A stretch of 64,000 nt of DNA from an uncultured Clostridia bacterium (GTDB taxonomy: Bacteria > Bacillota > Clostridia > Christensenellales > Borkfalkiaceae), in contig CALWCH010000006.1 in the NCBI GenBank assembly GCA_944376335.1, positions 1-64,000 of the forward strand, given 5' to 3'. The notes under the pieces are model-generated. The model did no database searches, had not been told where the DNA came from, and saw nothing but the letters and a program-made list of their open reading frames with translations. How positions within the stretch are numbered: the stretch's first letter is position 1; each line of letters starts with the position of its first letter. A program made the translations under genes and the position numbers. This document shows, one piece after another, positions 8,344 to 17,445 of this stretch.

Positions 8344-8460
8344 TTGACGGAAGTTTTTTTCTTGCCTATAATGAAGGAGTAAATCGTTTCTCGGGGCAAA
8401 GTTCCCACAAAAACGGCAACGATAATCGATATATACAGGCAAGTTAAGGAGTACACAAAT
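8344..8460 (+). promoter_or_regulatory. Promoter and leader of the L13-S9 operon
   Basis: TTGACG (8344-8349), 17 bases and TATAAT (8367-8372), then an 80-nt leader before rplM. Bacillota often have an autoregulatory L13 leader RNA here. A short foldable core is present (about 8388-8432), but I cannot confirm the motif by eye. Nothing else is evident in 8179-8343. Confidence 0.6.
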
Positions 8461-8892
8461 ATGAAAACCTATATGGCAAATGCTCAGACGGTTGAGAGAA
8501 AGTGGTACGTTGTCGATGCGGCGGGGATCCCCCTCGGCAGGCTCGCTTCCAAGGTGGCTGCCATCCTTCGCGGCAAAAATAAGCCCACCTTCACTCCCAA
8601 CGTCGATACGGGCGACTTCGTCATCGTTTTGAACAGCGATAAGGTTGTTCTCACGGGCAAGAAGCTCGAGAATAAGTTCTACCGCTATCACACGGGGTAC
8701 ATCGGCGGCCTCAAGGAGATCGCCTACGGGAAGATGATGGCAGAGAGAAGCGACCTCGTCGTCTACGAGGCGATTCGCGGCATGCTTCCCAAGAATTCCC
8801 TCGGGCGTCAGATGATCAAGAAACTTCGCGTCTACAAGGGTGCGGAGCACAACCACGCGGCGCAGAAGCCCGAAGAACTCAAATTATTTTAA
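8461..8892 (+). CDS. rplM: 50S ribosomal protein L13
   Basis: A large-subunit ribosomal protein of 143 residues, the usual length. It shows the family pattern from the N-terminus ([17 protein letters not shown], then [13 protein letters not shown] and [18 protein letters not shown]), the YRHTG-like [13 protein letters not shown], and the C-terminal [19 protein letters not shown]. It is followed by rpsI after 12 bases, the standard rplM-rpsI operon. Shine-Dalgarno AAGGAG at 8446-8451. Confidence 0.98.
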   Translation: MKTYMANAQTVERKWYVVDAAGIPLGRLASKVAAILRGKNKPTFTPNVDTGDFVIVLNSDKVVLTGKKLENKFYRYHTGYIGGLKEIAYGKMMAERSDLVVYEAIRGMLPKNSLGRQMIKKLRVYKGAEHNHAAQKPEELKLF

Positions 8893-8904
8893 CGAGGTAT
8901 CGAC

Positions 8905-9318
8905 ATGGCTAAGGCAAATTTGAAAAAGAAGTTGCAGTATTGGGGCACCGGCCGCAGAAAGAAGGCCATCGCCCGTGTCCGTCTCATCCCTTCGGGGAGC
9001 GGCGCCATCGTCATCAACGACCGCACGCTCGAGGACTACTTCCCCATGGGCACCCTTCAGTACATCGTCAAGCAGCCCCTCGTCGAGGTTGCGGCAGAGG
9101 GCAAGTACGATATCTTCGTCAACGTCATCGGCGGCGGCTATACGGGTCAGGCAGGCGCCATCCGCCTCGGCATCGCAAGGGCGCTTCTGCAGAGCGAGCC
9201 CGAAGTGCGCCCCGCCCTCAAGAAGGCAGGCTTCCTCACCCGCGACCCCCGCGTCAAGGAGCGCAAGAAGTACGGCCTCAAGAAGGCGCGCAGAGCACCT
9301 CAGTTCTCGAAGAGATAA
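8905..9318 (+). CDS. rpsI: 30S ribosomal protein S9
   Basis: A small-subunit ribosomal protein of 137 residues. Signatures are [29 protein letters not shown] and the basic tail ending [12 protein letters not shown], which reaches toward the P-site tRNA in the ribosome. It is the second gene of the rplM operon. A GTTCAC-type repeat hairpin starts 3 bases after its stop codon, and a conventional terminator follows at 9386. Confidence 0.98.
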   Translation: MAKANLKKKLQYWGTGRRKKAIARVRLIPSGSGAIVINDRTLEDYFPMGTLQYIVKQPLVEVAAEGKYDIFVNVIGGGYTGQAGAIRLGIARALLQSEPEVRPALKKAGFLTRDPRVKERKKYGLKKARRAPQFSKR

Positions 9319-9321
9319 TTG

Positions 9322-9361
9322 GTTCACGAACTTCTTTTGCTGCGCAAAATAAGTTCCGTGA
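9322..9361 (+). repeat. Terminal hairpin of mosaic repeat after rpsI
   Basis: GTTCACGAACTTC ... CCGTGAG with an inner TTTTGC/GCAAAA stem. Same type as next to the deoR and ilvN stop codons. Confidence 0.75.
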
Positions 9362-9385
9362 GGATACAACAAGGTTGATTTTAAC

Positions 9386-9412
9386 GGGCGGCTTCGGCCG
9401 CCCACCTTTTTG
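9386..9412 (+). terminator. Intrinsic terminator of the rplM-rpsI operon
   Basis: GGGCGGC (9386-9392), TTCG loop, GCCGCCC (9397-9403), then ACCTTTTT. Confidence 0.85.
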
Positions 9413-9648
9413 TCATTCTAAGAACAATAAGTGCGAAGTATCGCACAAATTGGGTCCTGCTGCGCAAAAGCGTGGTTTTGCTTGCAGAGTTCATTTTAGG
9501 AACGCCTGTCTGTTTGTGTGCAGCGCAGGGCAACTCTGCTCGCGCAAGTCATTTAGAACTTGGTTCACGCGAATCTTTTTGCAAAGGACGAGCAAGGGGC
9601 GTTCTGAAAACAGCACGGTGTGCTGTTTTCCCCTTGGACATGTTCACG
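9413..9648 (+). repeat. Mosaic repeat cluster, short-type units
   Basis: The order is TGTCATTCTAAGAACAATAAG, a small hairpin (GTGCGAAGTATCGCAC), CAAATTGGGTCCTGCTGCG, the GCAAAA/TTTTGC hairpin, then TTTAGGAACGCCTGTCTGT and another hairpin (GCGCAGGG/...CTGC). A GTTCACGCGAATC end (from 9562) and half of the GAGCAAGGGCGTTCT module follow. No gene is apparent. Confidence 0.75.
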
Positions 9649-9846
9649 CAAATCTTTTTTCGTTCCGAAAAAATCTTTGCCGTGAGGTTTAGGAAAACAC
9701 CGCCGCGACAAGACTGCGGCTCGTTTTCCTCTGCGGGCGCACTTTCGGAGCTTCCCAATTTACTGCGCCCGCATTCACCTTTCCCCCCAAAGCGTAAGCA
9801 TACGCAAATAGGGGCGCGCAGCGGAGGGAAACCCTCCTCGCGCCAT
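9649..9846 (+). repeat. Mosaic repeat, long type
   Basis: One complete long unit. GTTCACGCAAATC with a terminal hairpin runs to CCGTGAGG; then GGAAAAC, a CCGC-rich hairpin, CGTTTTCCTC, a long stem (TGCGGGCGCA/TGCGCCCGCA) enclosing GAGCTTCCCAATTTA, TTCACCTTTCCCCC, a hairpin GCGTAAGCATACGC, and finally GGAGGG/CCCTCC. The unit at 35771-36000 has the same order with partly different stems. Confidence 0.8.
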
Positions 9847-10085
9847 CATTGCGAGATGAGCGAGCGCATTCTCCCCGCGCGAGCGGTGACCGAAAACGGC
9901 GTTGCCCTTACGCCGTTTGAGAGGAAAACCCAATGTACGCTTCGCTGACATTCGGTTTTTCTCGATGGCGCACGGATGGCAACAATCAGAATGCGCGCCA
10001 TCTCACTTTTCCGCAGAAGCCTCAAGTATGAGGCAAATTGAGTCCTTCAGCGGAGGGGAACCCTCCTCGAAGCATGATTTATAAT
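9847..10085 (+). repeat. Mosaic repeat, second long unit with partial GAGCAAGG module
   Basis: GCGAGATGAGCGAGCGCATT ... CGTTTGAG (about 9850-9930) is the 3' half of the 115-bp module. It is followed by hairpins closing on GGTTTTTC and a stem (GATGGCGCACGG / ATGCGCGCCATC) enclosing GGCAACAATCAG. The 9930-10080 part is nearly identical, in inverse orientation, to 41225-41380 in the split Dabb gene. Confidence 0.8.
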
Positions 10086-10237
10086 TCCCGCCCACCCGCC
10101 CCAAAAGAGTTCACACATTTTTCCGCGAACTGACGCGGAAAAAGAGCGCACACAACTCTTTTCGCGAAAATCTTTTTGCAAGGGCGAAAATTTATGCGGG
10201 TGGCTGATATTTGCCGATCTATCGTGAGATAAAATTT

Positions 10238-10271
10238 GCGGCGGCGCGGGCCGAATGGACCGCGCCGCCGC
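10238..10271 (-). terminator. GC-rich hairpin terminator
   Basis: GCGGCGGCGCGG paired with CCGCGCCGCCGC. On the minus strand it is followed by AAATTTTAT, 15 bases after the stop of the minus-strand gene. Confidence 0.6.
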
Positions 10272-10285
10272 ATAGATTTTGCCTG

Positions 10286-10651
10286 CTACTTTTTCTTGTC
10301 CGCCCGCTTGGAGAGGGCGTCGTGCCGCCTTAAGAAGCTCTCGAGGGCCTGCGGCGCGGGGGAGGGGGCCGGTGTGCCCGTCCGCGCGTTCCCGCCCCCT
10401 GCCGACCCGTCAGAAGTCCGCTTATCCGCCAACCCCCCGGCCGCCTCACTGGCAGGTGCGGCAGGTGCAGCCGCTCCTTCCGACGAACGCTCAAAGCCGG
10501 AATTTCTTTCAAACCCATCGGCCGCCCCTCCGGCAGGAGCATTAAAGCCCGAATATTCACCCAACCTATCAGCTGCCCCTCCGGCAGGAGCCCCACCGGC
10601 AGGTGCGGAAGAGAGTGCGTCCAGCAGCTCGAAAATGCCGAATGTTTCCAT
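10286..10651 (-). CDS. Small low-complexity protein of unknown function
   Basis: A 121-residue protein. The N-terminus (METFGIFELLDALSSA) and C-terminus (ALESFLRRHDALSKRADKKK) look ordered and helical. The middle is a Gly/Ala/Pro-rich linker with near repeats of APAGGAADGFERNSGFE type. No signal peptide or membrane helix. A GAGGTGAGC site lies before the ATG and a hairpin terminator follows the stop, which supports a real gene. It is divergent from the large lipoprotein gene. I do not recognise a family. Confidence 0.6.
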   Translation of the reverse strand: METFGIFELLDALSSAPAGGAPAGGAADRLGEYSGFNAPAGGAADGFERNSGFERSSEGAAAPAAPASEAAGGLADKRTSDGSAGGGNARTGTPAPSPAPQALESFLRRHDALSKRADKKK

Positions 10652-10794
10652 GAAAGCTCACCTCGCACAAGAAATTTCTCATAAAAAAGCGCCGCCCGCG
10701 CAAGTTTTTGATTGCCAAAACCCCTGATTTAGTATATAATGGAGAGCGTATCGTTAGAACGAGAATTTTACGATACCTTATAAGGAATCTCTTT

Positions 10795-13143
10795 ATGCGG
10801 AACTTTGCGAAGAAACTCATTACGATAATGACTGCGGGAGTGCTCGTGGCGAGTGCGGCATCGCTTGCCGCCTGCGGCTACTCCTTTACCCCGCTCGGCG
10901 GAGACTTCTCGTCGGGCGAGGTCGTCTCCAACGGCGGGTTTGTTGTCGAAAAGGGCAATTACGTCTACTTCATCAACGGTGTGGAGACGTACACGTCCGA
11001 CAACACCTACGGCACCCCCGTCAAGGGCGCGCTCATGCGCATTGCAAAGAGCGATCTGGAGGCAGGCAACAACACTGCAGAGACGGTCATTCCCTCTTTG
11101 ATGGTCGCCGCCGACTACACGTCTGGCATCTACATCTTCGGCGACAGAGTGTACTACGCCACCCCCAACAACGTGCGCAGCACCTCGGGCGAGATCGAGA
11201 GCGAATACCTCGACTTCAAGAGCGCCCGCCTCGACGGTTCGGACGTGGAAAGCTACTTCAACGTTGCCGACAACGCCACCGTCTACCGCTTCCAGGAAGT
11301 GGAGGGCACCGTCTATCTCGTGTATGAGACGGACTCCGAGCTCCACTCCTACAACACCGAGACAGACACCGACACGCTGCTTGCAAAGGACGTCGTCGAA
11401 TACGTCGTCGACACGGCGGCAAGCGGCAACCCCTATATCTACTACACGATGACCGTCACGATGGACATCGACGTGGAGGGGGGCTCCCTCGAGCGCGACT
11501 ACAACCAGGTCTACCGCGTGCGCGCGGACGTCACCGAGGAGACCGCTCCCTACAAGTACGAATTTGATGCGGCATACATCGAAGAGCACGACGGCGAAGT
11601 CCCTTACGTCAATTTGGGCGAGATCGTCCTCGACGGCATCGGCGCATCCTATGCCGCGAGCCCTACGGAGTTCACGGAAGTGACGGGCGACCTCACGGAC
11701 GGCGTCACGCCCCTCTCCTATGCGGGCTACACCTACACGCTGCAGGCGCTTGCAAACGGCGGCCTCTACTTCACCCGCACCGACCTCGCGCAGACGGGTT
11801 CGACGGGCGAGGACGGCTGGCTGTATTACCTCTCCGCGGACGAGCTTAACGAGAGCTGGAACTCCATCACGGGGAACGGCGAAACGTATCTCGACGTCGT
11901 TGCCACGACGACGGACAACGCCTCGACTGCCGCCATCTTCTACCTCGACGATGAGGGCGGGCACCACTACCTCTACGTTTCGGACGGCAACATCTTCCGC
12001 GCCGACGTGACGGGCGCGGGCACCGAGACGACGCTGATCGCGCGCGATGCGGCGGACGCCGTGCTCATCTCCATCGACGAGACCTCGAGCGAGGACTATT
12101 CCTACGTCTACTACACCGTCGCGGGCGACAGCGGCTCCGACATCTACCGCGCCGTCTACAACGGCACCGAAGAGGACTACCGCACCCTCGGCTATGAAGA
12201 GAATGCTCCCTTCCGCCCCGTGCAGATCCTCGACATCGAAACGGCGGGCAGCTGGTATAACTTCGAGATCGTCGATAATACCATCTTCTTTGCGGATGCA
12301 GAGACGATCGGCACCACTTCGTATAACTACATCGCAACGGTCTCCCTCGAAAACGAGAGCGGCGCGGTGATGGACAACACCGAGCTCGCCGCACTCAACG
12401 AGACGTACGACAACGTCATCGGCGAAGAGGGCGTCATCGAGAAGAGCGAGGAAGTGAGCGAGAACATGCCCTATGCGCTCCGCTACTACTTCTTCATGGG
12501 CCAAAACGAGCTCTTCTACACGGCGGCGGAGAAGTGGTCGGAATACACTTACAAATTCTCTAACGGCTATCTCACCTACCAATCGACGACGTTCGCCCGC
12601 AACATTCAGGAGGCCGTGGACGAAGGCAGGAGAGAGACCTACCTCTACAGCACCGAGGAGCAGGATTACTTCCGTGACTGGGTGGAGAACGGCGGCGGAC
12701 TCGGGCAGCAGCGCACCCGCAGCTTCTTCATCACCCACATCGGCGCGATGAACGAGGCCGATTTCGACTCGATGGAATCTTATTGGTACACGCTCCTCGA
12801 GCATGTCACCATCGAGGAAGAGGAAGGCGGTCTTCCCGCTTGGGCGTGGGCGCTCATCGGCGTGGGCATCGGCATTGTCGTCGTCGGTGCAGGCCTCGGC
12901 ATCTTCTTCGGGCTCCGCGCACAGAAGAAGCGCAAGGCCGCAGAGGCAAGAGAGCCCAAGATGTACGTCGATACGACGGACGACCGCTCCGTGGACGTCT
13001 ATGCGGACGACAGCGAGGCGCAGGCGCCCGCCGAGGAAGTCCCCGAAGAACCTGCGGAAGAGCCCGCAGAAGCCCCCGCAGAGGCCGAGGAAGAGGCGGA
13101 TGAGCCCGCTTCCGGAGAGCTCTCCGACGAGGACAAGGAATAA
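10795..13143 (+). CDS. Large surface lipoprotein with C-terminal membrane segment and acidic tail
   Basis: A 782-residue protein with a lipoprotein signal: basic start (MRNFAKKLIT), hydrophobic core, lipobox SLAAC at about residues 19-23. The long outer part is rich in Tyr, Asp and Thr with repeated YVYFINGV/YIYYTMTV/HHYLYVSDGNIFRAD strands, like DUF5050-type beta-propeller surface proteins. Near 680-705 a second hydrophobic helix (AWALIGVGIGIVVVGAGLGI) is followed by basic residues and an Ala/Pro/Glu tail. So the protein would be anchored at both ends, with the tail inside the cell. The start is taken at ATG behind TAAGGAA with a good signal peptide. Role unknown. A terminator follows. Confidence 0.8.
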   Translation: MRNFAKKLITIMTAGVLVASAASLAACGYSFTPLGGDFSSGEVVSNGGFVVEKGNYVYFINGVETYTSDNTYGTPVKGALMRIAKSDLEAGNNTAETVIPSLMVAADYTSGIYIFGDRVYYATPNNVRSTSGEIESEYLDFKSARLDGSDVESYFNVADNATVYRFQEVEGTVYLVYETDSELHSYNTETDTDTLLAKDVVEYVVDTAASGNPYIYYTMTVTMDIDVEGGSLERDYNQVYRVRADVTEETAPYKYEFDAAYIEEHDGEVPYVNLGEIVLDGIGASYAASPTEFTEVTGDLTDGVTPLSYAGYTYTLQALANGGLYFTRTDLAQTGSTGEDGWLYYLSADELNESWNSITGNGETYLDVVATTTDNASTAAIFYLDDEGGHHYLYVSDGNIFRADVTGAGTETTLIARDAADAVLISIDETSSEDYSYVYYTVAGDSGSDIYRAVYNGTEEDYRTLGYEENAPFRPVQILDIETAGSWYNFEIVDNTIFFADAETIGTTSYNYIATVSLENESGAVMDNTELAALNETYDNVIGEEGVIEKSEEVSENMPYALRYYFFMGQNELFYTAAEKWSEYTYKFSNGYLTYQSTTFARNIQEAVDEGRRETYLYSTEEQDYFRDWVENGGGLGQQRTRSFFITHIGAMNEADFDSMESYWYTLLEHVTIEEEEGGLPAWAWALIGVGIGIVVVGAGLGIFFGLRAQKKRKAAEAREPKMYVDTTDDRSVDVYADDSEAQAPAEEVPEEPAEEPAEAPAEAEEEADEPASGELSDEDKE

Positions 13144-13155
13144 GTAAAAACACTC

Positions 13156-13187
13156 AAAAAATCCCGCCTATATTGGGCGGGATTTTT
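13156..13187 (+). terminator. Intrinsic terminator after the lipoprotein gene
   Basis: AAAAATCCCGCC paired with GGGCGGGATTTTT, 15 bases after the stop. Confidence 0.85.
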
Positions 13188-13257
13188 GCTGCCGTGTGAA
13201 AACTGCAAAAAAATTCCTCAAAGCGGAGATTTTTTTCGCAAACGAATAAAAAAACAG

Positions 13258-13286
13258 TTTACAAGAAAAATAAAAATAAATATAAT
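13258..13286 (+). promoter_or_regulatory. Promoter of the zinc-ribbon protein gene
   Basis: TTTACA (13258-13263), 17 bases, TATAAT (13281-13286). Confidence 0.75.
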
Positions 13287-13330
13287 CTACTAGCCTGATG
13301 CCCTTAAAGGGCGGATACGGAGGGAAATTT

Positions 13331-13819
13331 ATGGTACGTTACATGAAATGCCCGCGCTGCGAGCTCAACTACATCGATGCCGAAAAGCAGGAGTACTGCG
13401 ACGTCTGCCTCAAGGAGATGAAGGGCATCCGCACGGATTCGGACGAGATCGAGGAAGTGGAGGAGAATGAGATCCCCACCGAGCTCTGCCCCGTCTGCGG
13501 CGAGAATATGATGATGCCCGGCGAGAAGATGTGCGAGGAATGCCGCAAGAAGGCGGAGATGGAGGAGCAGGAGCCCGATCCCGAAGAGGACGACGAGTGG
13601 AGAGAGTACCTCGACGACGACACCGACGATCTGGACGCCGAAATGGACAGCATGAAGGAGGAGTTCGGCGAGCTCGAAGAGGAGAACGCCGAAGAAGAGG
13701 AAGAGGAATACGAGGAGAACAACGACGATGACGACTTTGATTACGTCACCGGCGATGAGATCTATACCCTCGGCGACGACGATGACGACGATGACGAGGA
13801 TGGGGAGGAGGACTTTTAG
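13331..13819 (+). CDS. Double zinc-ribbon protein with long acidic tail
   Basis: A 162-residue protein with two Cys4 knuckles: CPRCELNYIDAEKQEYCDVC at residues 7-26 and CPVCGE...MCEEC near 55-75. From about residue 85 on it is almost all Glu and Asp, ending in DDDDDDDEDGEEDF. Such zinc ribbons usually bind nucleic acid or protein partners, and the acidic tail could mimic nucleic acid; both are inference. Start: ATG behind GGAGGG. The gene stands alone. The G of its TAG stop is also the first base of the GTTCAC end of a dispersed repeat. Confidence 0.8.
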   Translation: MVRYMKCPRCELNYIDAEKQEYCDVCLKEMKGIRTDSDEIEEVEENEIPTELCPVCGENMMMPGEKMCEECRKKAEMEEQEPDPEEDDEWREYLDDDTDDLDAEMDSMKEEFGELEEENAEEEEEEYEENNDDDDFDYVTGDEIYTLGDDDDDDDEDGEEDF

Positions 13820-14065
13820 TTCACACTTTTTTGCGTACCGCAAAAAAGTCGTGAGGGGTGAGCTTTGTACATCCAAATAACAATTCGCCCGCGAACTGTC
13901 CTGTCATTCTAAGAACAATAAGCCGCGAGAGCGGCAAATTGGGTCCTGCTGCGGAGGGAAACCCTCCTTGCAGAGTGATTTTAGGGAATGCCTGTCTGTT
14001 GGCGTGCAGCGCAGGGAAACCCTGCTCGCGCAAGTTATTATAGTTCGCGCGAATCTTTTTGCAAA
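13819..14065 (+). repeat. Mosaic repeat starting at a stop codon
   Basis: GTTCACAC with ACTTTTTTGCG/CGCAAAAAAGT runs to CGTGAGG; then TGTCATTCTAAGAACAATAAG, hairpin CCGCGAGAGCGG, CAAATTGGGTCCTGCTGCGG with GGAGGG/CCCTCC, TTTTAGGGAATGCCTGTCTG and a GCGCAGGG/CCCTGCTCGCG hairpin. The stems at homologous places differ from the 9.4-kb copy but still pair. It ends with a degenerate GTTCGCGCGAATC. Confidence 0.8.
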
Positions 14066-14072
14066 ATTTCAG

Positions 14073-14208
14073 CCGCGGCGGCGCCCCGATACGGGGCGCC
14101 GCCTGCTTTCACAAAACAGTGCCGCGGCGGCGGGCAGAAGCCCGCCGCCGCGGCATTTTTTTTTCTCCACGCCAAGCGCCGCTCCTTACGGAGCGGCGCT
14201 TGGCGTGG
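14073..14208. terminator. Array of strong hairpins between convergent genes
   Basis: Three hairpins in a row: GGCGCCCC-type near 14073-14104, GCCGCGGCGGCGGGC (14121-14135) with its complement and nine T, and a perfect 19-bp stem (14167-14185 with 14190-14208). The second is a clear plus-strand terminator. Confidence 0.75.
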
Positions 14209-14271
14209 ACCATACAGTCCTACTACTCTTTTTTACCAAACGACGGGCGTTTTGCCGTCTAATTACTCTTT

Positions 14272-16620
14272 TTACCAGATAACGGGCACGCCGTTTTCAT
14301 CGTAGTGCCAGTAATTGCCTTCGCCATCGCTCGGCTCACTTTCGCTGTAGTAATAGATATCGGCATCGGTGAGGTCGAAATTGTAGTCTTCTATATCGAT
14401 ATTGTTCCACTCTTCCTCCGTTCCATTGTAATACACGGTCGTCAGGCTGGCGCAATCGTCGAACGCACCCCACCCGATCGAAGTGACGCTGTCTCCGATC
14501 GTAACGCTCACAAGGCTGTCGCAATTATGAAACGCATCCTCCCCGATGGAAGTGACGCTGTCACCGATCGTGATGCTCGTAAGGCTTTCGCAACCATAGA
14601 ACGCATCCTCCCCGATGGAAGTGACGCTGTCAGGAATGGTGATGCTCGTAAGGCTACTGCAATCAGAGAACGCACCCATCCCGATGGAAGTGACGCCGTC
14701 AGGAATCGTGATACTTGTCAGGTTGCGGCAAAAAGCGAACGCCTCATCTCCGATGAAAGTGATGTCATCGGGAATCGTAATGCTCATCAGGCTTTCGCAC
14801 CTATAGAACGCACTATCCCCGATGGAAGTGACGCTGTTCGGAATGGTGATGCTCGTAAGGCTTTCGCAATAAACGAACGCACCCATCCCGATGGAAGTGA
14901 CGCTGTCAGGAATGGTGATGCTCGTAAGGCTGTCGCAATCAAAGAACGCACAATATCCGATAGACGTGACGCTGCCGTCATTTGGAATATTGCTGTTATT
15001 GCAGCCCGCGATCAGAGTTCCGCTCGAGGTTTCGATGATACAGTTGCCTGCGCTGTGATAGACCTGATTGCCTTCCGAAACAACGATGCTCGTAAGGCTT
15101 TCGCAATAAGCGAACGCACCCATCCCTATGGATGCGACACCGTCACCGATCGTGACGCTAGTAAGGCTTTCGCAGCCCCAGAACGCACCCCATCCGATGG
15201 AAGTGACGCCGTCCGGAATCGTAATGCTCGTAAGACTGTGGCAATTAGAGAACGCGTAATCGGCAATGAGAGTAGTCCCCTCCTTGACGGTATAATTACC
15301 GGAAAGGTTTATTTTTGCGTCAATCAAATACTTTCCGAGGTAGAGTACACCGTCTTCCCAATTTTGCTCGTTGTCATAATATACTGTTCCGTAGAACGCA
15401 CCTTCCCCGATGGATGTGACACCGTCACCGATCGTGATACTTGTAAGGTTGCCGCAATCCGTAAACGCATTTATCCCGATGGAAGTAACACTGTCCGGGA
15501 TGTTGATGCTCGTAAGGCCGAAGCGCCAATAGAACGCGCCGTCGGCTATGAGAGCGGTTCCATCCTTGATTGTGTAATCATCGGAAAGCCCTCTATCCGC
15601 TGCAATCAAATACTTTCCGAGGTAGAGTACGCCGTCCTCCCAATTTTGTTCGTTATTGTAATACGCAGTTCCGAAGAAAGCATCTGTCCCAATGGAAGTG
15701 ACGCTGTCAGGAATCGTGATACTTGTCAGGCTGATGCAGCTATAGAACGCCCACTCCCCGATGGAAGTGACGCTGTCCCCGATCGTGACGCTTGTAAGGC
15801 TTCCGCACAAAAAGAACGCATTCTCCCCAATGACAGTGACAGGCAGGCCGTTATAGACGGACGGAATGACGAGGTCGGTATCCGTGCAGGTGCCGATGCC
15901 AGACACGGCATAACTGTTGCCGAGAAGCGCAAACTCCAAGCCTTCGGAGAAGATATCCTCCTTCTCGCCGCAGTCAACGCATACACCGTTTTCGTAATGG
16001 TGCTCCGTTTTGGGGGCGATGACCTCGCCGCACACGGTGCAGGTTTGCGGCTCCGTGCAGGTCGCAGCCTCCCCCGGGGTATGCTCCTTTGTGGGAATGG
16101 TGACGTCTGAAATCTCTTTGCTCGCATAGACGTCCGCAAAATTCTTGCCGCAGTCCGAACACGTCCAATACTCCAAAGAGCCCGGCTCGGTGCAGGTCGG
16201 CTCTTTTCCCTCAACAAAAGTGAGCTTATGCACGTGCTCAGCATCTTCCTCACTTACGCCGCAGTCGGCGCATACACCGTTTTCAAACGTATGCCCCTAG
16301 GCGGGCACGGCAACGTTCGAAAGTTCTTCGGCGGCGTTCTCATCGGCAAAATTCTTGCTGCAGTCCGAACAGGTCCAGTATTCCAAAGAACCCGCCTCGG
16401 TGCAGGTCGCCTCGACGGCCGCAACATACGTCAATTCGTGGACGTGCCCTTGCGCGTCGCCGCCAGGCTCGCCCCCATCGCCCGTCGGGCCCTTCTCCCC
16501 GCAGGCGGCAAGCGTCAAGCCCGTGCAAAGCGCCGAAAGTGCAAGCAATGTGACCGCAAATTTTCTTCTCATAATAACCTCCACAATTTTCTCATGAATG
16601 ATGAAATCATTATAACACAT
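14272..16620 (-). pseudogene. BspA-like leucine-rich-repeat lipoprotein, interrupted by one amber codon
   Basis: Read through, this is a 782-residue surface protein. The lipoprotein signal (LAACGEKG) is followed by Cys-rich units of CTEAGSLEYWTCSDC type and then many BspA/TpLRR repeats (TIPDSVTSIGxxAFxxCxSLTSI). Repeats of this kind mediate adhesion in other bacteria. A TAG at 16297-16299, in the sequence VPA*GHT, stops translation after 107 codons. The frame is otherwise intact for more than 650 codons. The related gene at 30053 has Thr at this place and Lys (APAKGHT) in another unit, so AAG to TAG is a simple route. It has its own promoter (TTGCAA-17-TATAAT) and GGAGG site. It is either a recent pseudogene, a phase- or suppressor-dependent gene, or a sequence error. 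Confidence 0.85.
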
Positions 16621-16670
16621 TGCCGCGCGATTTGCAATACTTGCGGGGAATTTTTAATGAAAAATAAAAA

Positions 16671-16705
16671 GCCGCGGCGGCGGGCGAATGCCCGCCGCCG
16701 CGGCT
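16671..16705 (-). terminator. Terminator of the plsC-hydrolase unit
   Basis: GCCGCGGCGGCGGGC pairs with GCCCGCCGCCGCGGC, followed on the minus strand by TTTTTATTTTT. Confidence 0.8.
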
Positions 16706-16719
16706 TCCTCATAAAAACG

Positions 16720-17445
16720 TTATTTTTGCCTTTGTAAAAAGATTTTCGTGAACTCCATAACTTTTTTCATGCCTTCTTCGGAAAAGCCGTGGCCCTCGCC
16801 CGCGAACACTTGCAAAGAGGCATTTTTATACTTTTTAGCCGCCTCTTCGCTGTATTTTAAGCCGACCACTCTATCTTCATCGCCGTGGAAGAGGAGCACG
16901 GGGCCCGCATACGAAAAGTGCAGGGGCGAGAGCGTGCACGCCTCTTGGAAGTACCCCTGTCCGAGCGTCATGCCCCAAAAGTCGACGGTTTCGGGGATCT
17001 CCTGCCCGCAGAAGCGCCGCCGCCAGTCGTCGGGAATACAGAAGGCGGGGAAGAGGAGCATGAGCCCGTCGATTTCGGGGTGCTTCTCCGCAACGAGCGC
17101 CGAGACGAACCCGCCCTGGCTGCCGCCGAATAAGAAGAGCTTTCTTGCGCCCTGCATCGCTTTCGCCTCTTCCATGACGGCAAGTAAATCTTCCTGCTCG
17201 GTGGAGAGCGTCATGTCCTTTGTCGGGAAGCCGCTTTTGTCGCGCGTGCTGCCCCCCGAAAAGGTGAAGATGACCGCCCCCACGCCGTTCTCCTGCAAAA
17301 ACTTTGCAAAACTTTCAAAGTCGCGCGCCTCGCCGTTGTAGCCGTGCGAAAAGACGACGACGGGAAACTCCTTCTCATCGGGGTAAAACTTGGTGCCCGA
17401 GGTGCTTCTTCCGTCGTGTACCACCGTAAAGGCCTCTTCTCTCAT
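16720..17445 (-). CDS. Alpha/beta hydrolase
   Basis: A 241-residue soluble hydrolase of the dienelactone hydrolase/acyl-peptidase-like group. The oxyanion region is VVVFSHGYNGEARDF, the nucleophile elbow is GGSQGG (Ser about residue 109), the acid is in HGDEDRVVG, and the His is in GEGHGFSEE. The substrate is unknown. The ATG overlaps the stop of the upstream acyltransferase (ATGA at 17442-17445), so the pair may act on lipid or ester substrates. The last eleven residues (EFTKIFLQRQK) and the stop are encoded by a piece of the dispersed repeat, so the native C-terminus was probably replaced. Confidence 0.85.
   Translation of the reverse strand: MREEAFTVVHDGRSTSGTKFYPDEKEFPVVVFSHGYNGEARDFESFAKFLQENGVGAVIFTFSGGSTRDKSGFPTKDMTLSTEQEDLLAVMEEAKAMQGARKLFLFGGSQGGFVSALVAEKHPEIDGLMLLFPAFCIPDDWRRRFCGQEIPETVDFWGMTLGQGYFQEACTLSPLHFSYAGPVLLFHGDEDRVVGLKYSEEAAKKYKNASLQVFAGEGHGFSEEGMKKVMEFTKIFLQRQK

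Noticed and set aside
10768..12804. Long open frame on the minus strand across the lipoprotein gene
   Set aside because: Shadow of the GC-rich plus-strand gene, which has signal peptide, ribosome site and terminator; the antisense protein is Val/Arg-rich with no family pattern.
14272..16233. Regular DNA repeats in the BspA-like gene as a repeat element or CRISPR
   Set aside because: Periodicity is codon-based leucine-rich repeats within one protein frame.
16297..16299. TAG recoded as an amino acid in this organism
   Set aside because: TAG ends other clear genes (13819, 35829, 61657), so general recoding is not supported.
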